From Cardiobacterium sp. Marseille-Q4385 (GTDB lineage Bacteria > Pseudomonadota > Gammaproteobacteria > Cardiobacteriales > Cardiobacteriaceae): DNA of 64,000 bases. Every line of letters starts with the position of its first letter. The stretch's first letter is position 1. The notes beneath the pieces are model-generated. The model worked only from the letters and a program-made list of their open reading frames with translations, had not been told where the DNA came from and ran no database searches. This document shows positions 11,301 to 17,820 of the stretch, piece by piece. A program made the position numbers and the translations under genes. The stretch is from contig NZ_OU745373.1 of the NCBI RefSeq assembly GCF_916618745.1, positions 682,001-746,000 on the forward strand, in the 5' to 3' direction.

Positions 11301-14300
11301 TTGAGCAGGTTGGTGTAGTGCGCGGCGTTAGGTTTGAGGTTGCCTGGGCTGTCGTGCCAGAAGCCGGGGTTGCCCGGTTCGTTCCAGACTTCGTAATCCT
11401 GGATGCCCTGCGGCGCATAACGTTTGACCACAGCGGCCATGAATTTGGCGTAGTCAGCATCGTGTTCGGGTTTGGGCGCAAAGTTGCTGACCCAGAATCC
11501 CCGCTTGTCCAGCGCCTCTTTTTCAGCGGCACTGAGCTGGTCGGCACCACTCGCCCATTCCGGTGTGCCGCTGACCTGCATCAGCACTTTCATGCCGTAT
11601 TTCTGCGCGAGTTTGACAGCAGCGTCGAGGTCTTCCCAGTTGTAATCGCCGTTTTCTGCCGCTTGCGCACGGTGCCACGAAGCAACAATGCGCACCCATT
11701 TGACGCCCAGTTTTGCCGCGCGCGCGTAGCTTTCTTCGGCGGCGGCAAGATTTGCGCCCCAAGCGGGGTTGAGCGGCTGTACGCCGATGCCGTTTGTGCC
11801 GCGGAAGCCTTCCCGTCCGGTCGCGATATCGATGGTCTCGCGCACATTGTCGAAACCTGGCTGCTCTTTTGGGTCGTAGGTGTAATGCAGGGTGCCGCTC
11901 GCGCGGTCGTAACCCGTAAGCGTCAGTGTGCCCTTGTCGTTATCCAGCACGGTCTGCGGCTGCTGCGCAAGGTTGCCCAATCTGGTGAGATTGAGGGTGC
12001 TGTGGCCGATGGTCACGGCTTCACCGTCGGCGAGATTGCCGATGTGCATGGTGCCCGCGACAGGGCCGTCGGTTTCCTTGATGGTGAGGTGACTGGCATC
12101 CTGCGGGGCGATGGTCTGCGCCTCGCTCGTCGGGTCTTCATCGTGTCCGGCGTTGTCTTTGTAGATCGCTTGCACGCTGATTTTGTGCCCGGCGTCGTTT
12201 TCGGTGAGCGTGTAGGTGCTGCCCTTGGCATTGTCGATAGGCTGACCATCGCGCAGCCATTGGTATTGCACTTTATCGGCGGCGAAACCGTCGCCATCCG
12301 CGACCATCGCGGTCAGTTCACTACCTACCTTGGCCTCGCCGCTGATCCTGATGCTACCTGGCTGGTTGCTGCTGTCGGCATCAATGATGGTGGTTTCCAC
12401 ACCGGCAGTGTCGATATGGGCTCCATTGAGCACCGGCAAAGTGCCGCTACGGTTCGGGTCAGCAGGTGTCGCGCCCAAGTCGTTGATGTGATCCACCAGT
12501 TTGGTGAAATCCTGCGGCAGATCGTTGTAGGGGCGGCCATCCGGGTGAATGCTGTCGGTGGTGAGATAAACCCAGCCGGCATTGCGGCTGCGCGTCAGCT
12601 CGATAATCTTGTCGTAATCGCTCGCGCTCGCGTCATAGATGGTGTGCATGATGCGGTGGGCGTTCGCTGGATCGTTTTCAAACGCCGAGGTCGGGTTCTT
12701 GTAGTGGTTGATGTAGTCGTCCGCTGTGCTTTCATTGAGCATGAAGAGGTCGGCATAGGGCGCGATGGCATCCGTGATGTGCGAACCCGGATTCGCCACC
12801 ACCAGTTTATTGCCGTAATGGCTCTTGATGTGGTTGTAGAGTTCGGCGAGGTAGGCGACGGCAGCGTTGTTGTGCGGGTTGATTTCGTCCAGGTAGATGC
12901 CGTGGATGTTGTCCTTGCCGTAGAGCTCGAAGTATTTTTCGATTTCGGCTTTGACCTCGGCCAGATCGCGGGTCTGCTGGATAGTGCGCACATAGACGAC
13001 GTTCTTGAAGCCCATTTCGATGTTTTTCGCGATGACTTTCACATAGCCCGGATCGAGGATAGCGTTGGGCCTGGCATCTGGCGTGACAAGGACATAGGGG
13101 ATTTTCTTGATGCCCGCGTTATGCACCGCCTGCCAGTAGTCGGAATAGATATCGGTGTTGGGCTGCGCCAGCGGGTATTTGTACGACAGCATGAAGACGG
13201 ACTGAGCGCTAACTTTGTCTTCGATCGGCTTGACGTTCGGCGCATAGACGGTGCCATACACGGCATTGCTGATGCTGAGTTTGTAAGTTTCATTGCCTTC
13301 GACCACGCCGTCTTTGGCGGTATCGACCCAGATGCGTGTGCTGGTTTCGCCCGCCTTGATGGTGGCGCGCTGCATACCCCAGCGCACGCCAACATCGTCC
13401 ACCGTGGTGCTGCCATGCTGGATTTTGATGTCCACGCTGACGTCTTTATCGACGGGTTTGTCGATAGAGACGGTATAGATGATGGTGTCGCCTTCCTTGA
13501 CGGTGTCCGCACCGCTGATGGAGACACGCGGCGCATCGGCTGCCGGCGGGTTGATGCCGGCGCCCGTGCCGCCGCCGTGATCGGGCAGAATGGTGCCGCT
13601 GAAGCGGCTGATAATGTCCTCGTGATGGCCGGCTTTGTCGGTGTAACTTGCTTTCACCTGCAACTGCATCCCTACCTGTTCTTCTGTCAGGGTGATGGTT
13701 TTGCCGCTGCCGAGGTGCTTGCCGTAGAACTCGTACCATTCATAAGTCACGCCGCTGTCCGGCACACCGTCCGGATCATCAATTACGGCGGTAAAGGTAT
13801 AGCCGACGCGGTTGGTACCCTCGACCTTGATCGTGCCGGGGTGGTTCGTCGTCGCGCCGTTATCGGCAACGGTATCCGTCGGCGGACTGAGCGGGGTTTC
13901 GTCATGCCCAGCGTTGTCCTGATAGGTGGCGCGCACGCTGATTTTGTGCCCGGCATCGTCTTTGCTGAGCGTATAAGTGCTGCCGTGAGCCTTGTCGATA
14001 GCCTGGCCGTCGCGTAGCCATTGGTATTGCACGTTATTGGGGATGCCGTCGTCATCGGCAACGGCTGCGGTCAGTGTTTGTCCAACTTTGGCCTCACCGC
14101 TGATGCTGATTTTGCCTTCGTGATTCGGTTGCGGCGGCGGCGGATTTGGTGCAGGGGTATCGGTAACGGTAGCAGTGGCCTCGCTCAGCGGGTTTTCGTC
14201 ATGTCCGGCGTTGTCTTTGTAAGTAGCACGCACGGTGATTTTGTGTCCCGCGTCGTCGCGGGTGAGGGTATAGGTGTTGCCTGTTTGGTTGGCAATCGGC

Positions 14301-15943
14301 TGGCCATCGCGCAGCCATTGGTATTGCACGTTAGCGGGTACGCCGTCGTCATCGCTGATTTGTGCAGCGAGAGTCTCACCCACTTTGGTCTCACCGTTGA
14401 TGCTGATTTTTCCTTCGTGGTTGGGTTGCGGCGGCGGATTTGGTGCAGGAGTATCGGCGACGGTAGCGGTAGCCTCGCTTAGCGGGTTTTCGTCATGTCC
14501 GGCGTTGTCTTTGTAGGTGGCACGCACGGTGATTTTGTGTCCCGCGTCGTTGGCTGTGAGGCGGTAGGTTGCGCCCGTTTGTCCGCTAATCGGCTGGCCG
14601 TCGCGTAGCCATTGGTATTGCACGTTATTGGGGACGCCGTCGTCATCACTAACGGCAGCGGTCAGTGTTTGTCCGACTTTCGCCTCGCCGCTGATGCTGA
14701 TTTTCCCTTCGTGGTTCGGTTGCGGCGGCGGATTCGGCGCCGGGGTATCGGCGACGGTAGCGGTAGCCTCACTTAGCGGGTTTTCGTCGTGTCCGGCGTT
14801 GTCTTTATAGACCGCACGCACGGTGATTTTGTGTCCCGCATCGGCGCGGGTGAGCTGGTAGGTTGCGCCCGTTTGTCCGCTAATCGGCTGACCGTCACGT
14901 AGCCACTGGTATTGCACGTTGTCAGCGGTGAAGCCGTCGCCGTCGCTTACGGTGGCGGTCAGGGTGCTGCCCACTTTGGCTTCGCCGCTGATGGCGATGC
15001 TGCCTGGTTGATTCGGAGGCGGCGGATTTGGTACCGGAATATCGGTAACAGTAGCGGTAGCCTCGCTCAGCGGGTTTTCGTTGTGTCCGGCATTGTCTTT
15101 GTAGCTGGCTTTGACGCTGATGTTGTGTCCCGCATCGTCGCGGGTGAGGGTATAGGTGTTGCCTGTTTGGTTGGCAATCGGCTGGCCGTCGCGTAGCCAC
15201 TGGTATTGCACGTTATTGGGCACGCCGTCGCTATCGCTGATTTGTGCAGCAAGGGTTTGCCCAACTTTCGCTTCACCGCTGATGCTGATTTTGCCTTCGT
15301 GGTTAGGTTGCGGCTGAGGATTTGGATTGGGTTGCGGATTCGGGTTAGGTTGCGGATCCGGGATCGGTTGTGGATCCGGGATCGGCTGCGGGTTTGGGTT
15401 AGGTTGTGGATCCGGAATCGGCTGCTGGTTTGGGTTAGGTTGCGGATTGGGTTGGGGGTTAGGCTGCGGCTGTGGCGCCACGTTATCATCGTGATGGTGT
15501 TTATCGTGGTTATGTGCAGCGATGGCAATGCCGCCCGCCGTCAGTGCTACGCCGCCGATGATGCCGGCAACCGCCACTGGTGGCAGACTGCTGCCTGCTG
15601 CCGTCCCGGTGCCGATCTCGCTCGCCAGGATGTGTTCCGGGGCATTATCCACTACTGGGTAGATGTATGGCGTACCGTCAGCCTGCATACCAACTAGCGC
15701 CCCCTGGCCGTTGGTGAAGTAATCTTTGATGATCAGTCGGTTATTGTTGTCAATGCTCACTATAAGGTCATCGCCGCTGCGCGTGCCGCTGAGCGCCGCC
15801 GGGCCGCGTCCGCCGGCTTCGGCAAATTCGTAATAGACGTTGTTCACCGCTTGGATTTGTAGCGGCGCACCGCTGCTATCAAGCATGTAGGTGGCAAGGA
15901 TGTCGCCGGCGGGATTTTTCAGGGTCAGGGTGATACGGGCCAT
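2399..15943 (-). CDS. 4514-residue type I-secreted multi-glycosidase mosaic protein
   Basis: Start ATG has AGGAGA upstream. Residues 1-150 are a BapA-like prefix; 156-213 a PQPNPNPQ linker; Ig-like repeats R1-R6 run to about 795. Calx-beta 1 (800-906) is followed by a spherulin-4-like module (about 909-1161; LDE with D1019/E1020). A VCBS-like region (1283-1374) is followed by a PslG/GH39-like TIM barrel (1383-1700; WNE E1522 and ATE E1653 as acid/base and nucleophile) and Asp-rich calcium-type repeats (1703-1748). A cadherin-like module comes next, then GH26 (2025-2362; RPLHE E2183, AEF E2294), GH16 (3192-3420; E3298/D3300/E3303), and a right-handed beta-helix like pectate lyase or mannuronan epimerases (3609-3974). 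Further Ig-like repeats bring the total near fifteen. The C-terminus (about 4379-4514) has GTDGNDNL and LKGGEGADQF RTX-like motifs and a type I signal. Export by type I secretion and action on extracellular polysaccharides are inferred; exact substrates are unknown. Confidence 0.9.
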   Translation of the reverse strand: MARITLTLKNPAGDILATYMLDSSGAPLQIQAVNNVYYEFAEAGGRGPAALSGTRSGDDLIVSIDNNNRLIIKDYFTNGQGALVGMQADGTPYIYPVVDNAPEHILASEIGTGTAAGSSLPPVAVAGIIGGVALTAGGIAIAAHNHDKHHHDDNVAPQPQPNPQPNPQPNPNQQPIPDPQPNPNPQPIPDPQPIPDPQPNPNPQPNPNPQPQPNHEGKISISGEAKVGQTLAAQISDSDGVPNNVQYQWLRDGQPIANQTGNTYTLTRDDAGHNISVKASYKDNAGHNENPLSEATATVTDIPVPNPPPPNQPGSIAISGEAKVGSTLTATVSDGDGFTADNVQYQWLRDGQPISGQTGATYQLTRADAGHKITVRAVYKDNAGHDENPLSEATATVADTPAPNPPPQPNHEGKISISGEAKVGQTLTAAVSDDDGVPNNVQYQWLRDGQPISGQTGATYRLTANDAGHKITVRATYKDNAGHDENPLSEATATVADTPAPNPPPQPNHEGKISINGETKVGETLAAQISDDDGVPANVQYQWLRDGQPIANQTGNTYTLTRDDAGHKITVRATYKDNAGHDENPLSEATATVTDTPAPNPPPPQPNHEGKISISGEAKVGQTLTAAVADDDGIPNNVQYQWLRDGQAIDKAHGSTYTLSKDDAGHKISVRATYQDNAGHDETPLSPPTDTVADNGATTNHPGTIKVEGTNRVGYTFTAVIDDPDGVPDSGVTYEWYEFYGKHLGSGKTITLTEEQVGMQLQVKASYTDKAGHHEDIISRFSGTILPDHGGGTGAGINPPAADAPRVSISGADTVKEGDTIIYTVSIDKPVDKDVSVDIKIQHGSTTVDDVGVRWGMQRATIKAGETSTRIWVDTAKDGVVEGNETYKLSISNAVYGTVYAPNVKPIEDKVSAQSVFMLSYKYPLAQPNTDIYSDYWQAVHNAGIKKIPYVLVTPDARPNAILDPGYVKVIAKNIEMGFKNVVYVRTIQQTRDLAEVKAEIEKYFELYGKDNIHGIYLDEINPHNNAAVAYLAELYNHIKSHYGNKLVVANPGSHITDAIAPYADLFMLNESTADDYINHYKNPTSAFENDPANAHRIMHTIYDASASDYDKIIELTRSRNAGWVYLTTDSIHPDGRPYNDLPQDFTKLVDHINDLGATPADPNRSGTLPVLNGAHIDTAGVETTIIDADSSNQPGSIRISGEAKVGSELTAMVADGDGFAADKVQYQWLRDGQPIDNAKGSTYTLTENDAGHKISVQAIYKDNAGHDEDPTSEAQTIAPQDASHLTIKETDGPVAGTMHIGNLADGEAVTIGHSTLNLTRLGNLAQQPQTVLDNDKGTLTLTGYDRASGTLHYTYDPKEQPGFDNVRETIDIATGREGFRGTNGIGVQPLNPAWGANLAAAEESYARAAKLGVKWVRIVASWHRAQAAENGDYNWEDLDAAVKLAQKYGMKVLMQVSGTPEWASGADQLSAAEKEALDKRGFWVSNFAPKPEHDADYAKFMAAVVKRYAPQGIQDYEVWNEPGNPGFWHDSPGNLKPNAAHYTNLLKLAYKAAHDAAPDVNVLAGGMTVGETRSSDGYIDPRDFLEQMYAAGAKGHFDTLSHHPYGITSREFKSNGWALMNGDVVAPPPGEKNLKQIMQEHGDGDKKIWATEVGREAMYQGLDETQQATVIKTLLEQHAKTGEGPMILYQAQNDRAPYVPGIVSRDADGDGKLDVNIDTDGDGKADANLDADGNGIPDALDKANPEHYFGLWTHDGKEKPAVGVIRSATGQAGSTTHNTLTVDILDDGANPAPTNHAPTDISLSADKIAEGKDGAEVGKLTTSDPDAGDTHTYKVSDGRFEVTSDGTLKLKAGYHIDYATEKVVDLTVTATDSGGLSVQKRIYVFVQDDPDYPAPSPQPNQQGSVTISGEAKVGGELTATVSDGDGFAADKVQYQWLRDGQPIDKANGSTYTLTGNDAGHKISVHVAYTDNKGTAEKPTSSPLDIAANPPPADVPGVTLRGPGEISEGGKATYTVDLDLAPLPRAHNAAELLDTLRQNAGHGILFGQHQGLSAGRTAADEQGNVSDIHALTGRYPSIVGLAMMEPPMDRSKSVAENGKAMGAAIAKVDALGGIAAVSAHWDNPMPGPNGANDFSQVNLKRLLPGGDLNGTLNEWLDTIVAMAQHAVRADGSKIPFIFRPLHEGNGEWAWWYYERGGAETYKELFRYVVNYVKEHGADGQILTAFAPNGNFNGDESRYRLLYPGDDVVDILGYDGYDMNAAKLAKDGWVKEVVEDMAMLARMAEARGKVAALAEFGRGGDKMIKPHGNVDPEFYTDLLKGILADPDARKIAYMMTWANWGDNDIYVPKAGEELAENFKAFAQQLLLTRVADRDISVDVTVEHGTTDDGDLTLSTHRVTIRKGESSATFTVDVTADGKAEGDETYTVKIRNPQGATITAGKDSVATTIHDETTPPTNHEGKITLSGEAKVGGELTATVSDSDGFAADNVQYQWLRDGNPIANANGKTYTLTPDDAGHKISVHVEYTDNKGTAEKPTSAALNVENVPTPPTNHEGKITISGEAKVGGELTATVSDSDGFAADKVQYQWLRDGQPIDKANGSTYTLTSDDAGHKITVRATYKDNAGYDEKPLSSPLDIDSGTPNHSPTAITLNAGDSASYWVKAGSGGATVGKLGVSDPDSGDTHTYTVSDSRFEITADGTLKLKDGQSVHYGEEKRIQLTVTATDNHGAAYSRDIAVQVKDEGNKGAASPLPAAPAHDPQAGITVPDAPNIARDDAQRGGITITPANGADSLHLRYRDESGRTHDIDLVKHNGRWQASDSSLNVDPQSGVITLAPGQVQDGSTIMAGNAARGIHADRVATLTADSDSGRIGVPTLAHDPAHSGGITLTPAADNDSLSMAYTDNNGIARTLSAAKENGEWRITAAGTSASIDPASGTITLPPERILDNSTVLASGGQNGAQSAETTLRSNADNPPLEAYLFAASDAPVNEGDSAHYLIRLNRPAERDLTFNVRVSHKDTDAGDLDASTQTVTIRAGESHATFRIDTRDDTSAERIETYKVSITSADGGATVPDWKASLTGEIRDNDGTIAAPNVHEGADGTTITPAAGAQHIHITYQDNQFGNVTLNAWRDDNNRWHLSEVNPDKRTTAPSIDPDSGSVTLPSSILAAGGRVHAHNNDSQNSGAGGRNSAVAEYDGWKLDWHDTFDKSVEESGWTRYGWGWQTPEHGGMGRYQQSNAYTADGVLNIQNQYHNGAWTSAGISSGDTFAASGGRWEIRAKFSDAKGIGYAFLLWPKSENWPPEVDFAEGRVRDPNIMGTYHWGTAADHQQDNQYLRNADLTDWHTYGAIIDPDAGTITYTFDGKPWYTLKNVPATSEMMWLGMQTGSQDPNGSAAQSESIDNAIPGAHTPAASNIQIDWAAHYRKDDRAPSQPQQNHEGTVSITGDAKVGSTLTATVTDGDGFTADNVQYQWLRDGQPIDQANGSTYTLSKDDAGHKITVRATYKDNAGHDENPTSEATDIPTPPANQDGTITISGEAKVGSELTAHIHDQDGVPGSGVQYQWFANGQAIHGATGSRYTLTAAEKGKTITVQASYTDNADHSEQVQSEATVTVKDRIVLDVTDAAFGATANDQTDDTAAIQKAIDTAGNAGGGTVVIPSGTYLINAVAHKTSWGSGSSGLLMRDNVTVQMQPDTVLQAMTNDYKGYSIFTFNQVKNAKLSGGTLIGDRHTHIVHPGDVTVSRTIQDPDGTVRTIVEDSPVSDEANPGEWGHGVDIVSSQHIVVENVVAKDFWGDGFSITDSNLQPKTRTQDIVLNNVVADGNRRQGLSILDGEKIKVLHSEFKNTGGTLPGAGLDVEPEDGESVHDLEVAYTKFSGNANAAVLFLSEAGRSESITQVNFHHNTITGDNQGGGLYADGLSDSTIADNTIEHNSRYAVQLLPASSGNTVSNNKLTQNDGRIISLGDNRLTGDARDFAGYEANQPGSVSINGRTAIGQTLTAEVQDGNGFSDNTVFYYQWYADGVAITDAVRKTFTPNTAQLGKKISVSVTYYDHHANVEKISAEAEGIIDGNPASNRAATIRINGETDDSGHLKQWQKLTTVIDDPDGLPPSNPDGIHEENGKYLTASGEEVNIFNAGMDDNGNYVNDRGEPINRYGDPIIRYQWYADGEAIPGATQSTFMPRENQAGKTISVAAHYTDAGNHDETPHSAATPAVQNISNHKATITVSGKIAEGETLTAVVHDPDGIPANIHYQWYADGVAIDGAHSADYTIQAGDLGKILSVRTLSDDPATPENTETPGFRDNYWYWENPLGIANPDQTHTQTTPQRDEADNRAPLLSGESAGLSQHDAPPTLGDSDAPVHLSANLKATAQAELADKSSAEILDHLGERGSDVFTFDASETPHTLTGTDGNDNLVAASGSNTLKGGEGADQFIFITNPPKDGASPALNQILDLNSGEDRIRLVTGKGKTVSDLQYDADSRLLSYTLHDSENRSYHNSIVVNAHDGHALTQEEVLAVVSIL
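13840..15310 (-). repeat. Five tandem Ig-like repeat units (R1-R5)
   Basis: Units of about 290 bp encode domains starting GKISISGEAKVGQTL and containing VQYQWLRDGQPI, separated by short Pro-rich hinges. They are close in DNA sequence to each other and to the units at 1-1390. For example, 14003-14221 matches 91-309 with one mismatch that I can find. Confidence 0.85.
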
Positions 15944-16209
15944 GACAGGGTCTCCTGGTTATGCGGTTTTTCTGCTTCCAAATCAATCGGTAATGTAATA
16001 GTAACATTCTGCCACGAAGTGAGCGAAAGTTTGGCGGAAAAGTGTGTTTATTTTGCTCAGTGTCAAGCAAGATAAATATCAGAGTTGGAGAGGCGGGAAA
16101 AACTCTGGGCATCATCGTTTCCTCAACCGTTTGTTCCATACCTACGTTTTCTCTATCGGGTTGAAATCCGGCTATAGGGCGGAAGCCACAGCACCGTATA
16201 CCCCTTAAT
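15944..16209. other. Intergenic promoter region of the giant gene
   Basis: An AT-rich leader precedes the giant gene. Besides the shared element at 15989-16019, TTGACA is visible on the minus strand near 16062 without a well-spaced -10. I see no open frame or RNA gene here. Confidence 0.5.
15989..16019 (-). promoter_or_regulatory. Conserved upstream element with GTGGCAG core
   Basis: On the minus strand it reads CTTCGTGGCAGAATGTT then an AT-rich stretch ending ACATTACC; the GTGGCAG core lies about 66 bp before the start codon. The same core lies about 81 bp before the tandem paralogue and about 64 bp before the M10 protease gene. It could be a -35-like element or an activator site. Confidence 0.45.
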
Positions 16210-16240
16210 AAAAAAGACGTTGCCCAGCAACGTCTTTTTT
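16210..16240 (-). terminator. Rho-independent terminator
   Basis: AAAAAGACGTTGC pairs with GCAACGTCTTTTT around a 3-nt loop and is followed by T residues on the minus strand. It lies just downstream of the 490-residue membrane/TPR gene. Confidence 0.85.
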
Positions 16241-16264
16241 ATAGCGTTCTTTCACCAAGCCGCG

Positions 16265-17737
16265 TTACGCCGTGCCGTTATTCCGCTGTTGCAGCAGCTC
16301 AATGGTGCGGCGGATTTGCGTCGCTTTTTCGTGTTCCGGATAGCGTTTAAGCAGTTGTTGCAGCAGTTGCTGCGCTTTCAGGACTTCCCCTTTTTTGCTG
16401 AGTGCCCGCGCTGCCAGGAAATAGTTATCCACAATATCCGGCGATTCGGGATAGTGTTTGGCGAAGTTGCGGGTCAGCGTCAGCACGGTGTCGTGATGCT
16501 GTTTGCCTGCCGCCGCCTGCGCCAGGGGCAATATCCATTCGGCAGGCAGCGTGCCGTCAGGAAGCGCGTCCAGGGTGGCGTGGATGATGGGATAGCTGTG
16601 CGTATTGCCGCTTGCGCTGGCCTCGATTAGGCGATATTCCATTTGCTCGAGTTCTTGCTGGCGCTTTTGCCGGCGATAGAGATGGTGCAGACGTTTGCAG
16701 GCGGGCAGGTACTGATGAATGTCGCGCGTGCCGTCGGCATAGGATTCGAGCACGGCTTCGGCCTCGTCTTCTTTGCCTTGCAGCAACAGACGGTCAGCCT
16801 TCATCAGGTCGCTGGCGAACTGGCGCTGCTCTTCGACGCTCATATGTTCGGTATTGGCTTCCCGTAGCAGGGTGAGGTCCACCGGCGGTTGGCGCCGCTG
16901 TAATTGCGCGACTTTTTCTTCTTCGGCTTTGAGGCGCGTCAGCTGTTGCAGGAGTTCGTCGCCCATGTCAATGTTTTGCGCCAGTTCGTGATCATCAATG
17001 TCGATTGCATTCGGGTCAAGGGTTTCTTCCGGCGGTGGGTAGTACCAGGCAAAGTAAAACCACGGCAGGCTGAGGCAGAGGGTGCGCACCAGACCGCGCA
17101 GGATGGCATTCAGGTAGTAACCGGGTGTGCCGACGGTATCCACAGCCGGGATAACCAGGGCGATAGCGCTATAGAGGGCAGAAATGACCAGGGCAATACC
17201 GAAAGGCAGGAGGATGGCGATGAGGTAGCGGCCACTACCGATGTCGTTGATAGCCCGCTTCCAGGCGCTGGGGTTGAAGACAGCGCCCAGGCCTTCGCCA
17301 TTAAAAAGGCTGAGGATGACAGCCGGGGTGATGATATAGATGAGGAAAATGCCGCTGTACAGGATAAGCGGGCGGTTTTCTTCATCGGGGGTGATGAGAT
17401 AGCAGAAGTAGATAAGCGCGCCATAGACAGTCATGCCGCCGAGGTATTGCGCGACGATACTGCGCGGCAGAACAGAGACGGTCTCCATCGGCACAGGCTC
17501 GCTTTCCAGGCCGAGGGTGATACGCTTCATGCTGTCGAGCATTTTGCAGGCATAGAGCACCAGCAGGACGTACATGATGCTTTGCAGGAGGAGGCTGATA
17601 CCCTGGAGGGCGGGATCGCGCAACAACTGTGCCGTGATCAGTACGGCAGCCAGTGCCCCGCAATAGATGAGATTGCCTTTTTGCAGGAGGTAGTCGATGG
17701 TGCGTTTGAGGTAACCGGTGGCGGTATCACTGTGCAT
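16265..17737 (-). CDS. Membrane protein with C-terminal TPR-like domain, paralogue 1
   Basis: 490 residues starting MHSDTATGYLK after AGGAAA. The N-terminal half (about 25-245) has around six hydrophobic segments. It contains DIGSGRYLIA, which is matched by DIGTGRYIAM in the neighbouring 469-residue gene. A charged linker (about 250-300) leads to a helical C-terminal half with TPR-like helices, including DTVLTLTRNFAKHYPESPDIVDN shortened here. The C-terminal region likely scaffolds proteins on the cytoplasmic face of the inner membrane. The family is unknown to me beyond this two-part architecture. It lies 80 bp after its paralogue in the same direction and has its own terminator, so the two may form a transcription unit. 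Confidence 0.8.
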   Translation of the reverse strand: MHSDTATGYLKRTIDYLLQKGNLIYCGALAAVLITAQLLRDPALQGISLLLQSIMYVLLVLYACKMLDSMKRITLGLESEPVPMETVSVLPRSIVAQYLGGMTVYGALIYFCYLITPDEENRPLILYSGIFLIYIITPAVILSLFNGEGLGAVFNPSAWKRAINDIGSGRYLIAILLPFGIALVISALYSAIALVIPAVDTVGTPGYYLNAILRGLVRTLCLSLPWFYFAWYYPPPEETLDPNAIDIDDHELAQNIDMGDELLQQLTRLKAEEEKVAQLQRRQPPVDLTLLREANTEHMSVEEQRQFASDLMKADRLLLQGKEDEAEAVLESYADGTRDIHQYLPACKRLHHLYRRQKRQQELEQMEYRLIEASASGNTHSYPIIHATLDALPDGTLPAEWILPLAQAAAGKQHHDTVLTLTRNFAKHYPESPDIVDNYFLAARALSKKGEVLKAQQLLQQLLKRYPEHEKATQIRRTIELLQQRNNGTA

Positions 17738-17820
17738 GGTGGGGTTTCCTGGTTAAATTCCTTTTAGGTTTCAAAGTCAGCGCATGATACGCCGCGTCGT
17801 CAATAGGATGAAGGGATGGG

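Noticed and set aside
2357..14017. Long plus-strand open frames (up to about 960 codons) opposite the giant gene
   Set aside because: They are antisense shadows created by the GC-rich codon use and the repeats; they lack ribosome binding sites and domain similarity, while the minus strand shows clear domains throughout.
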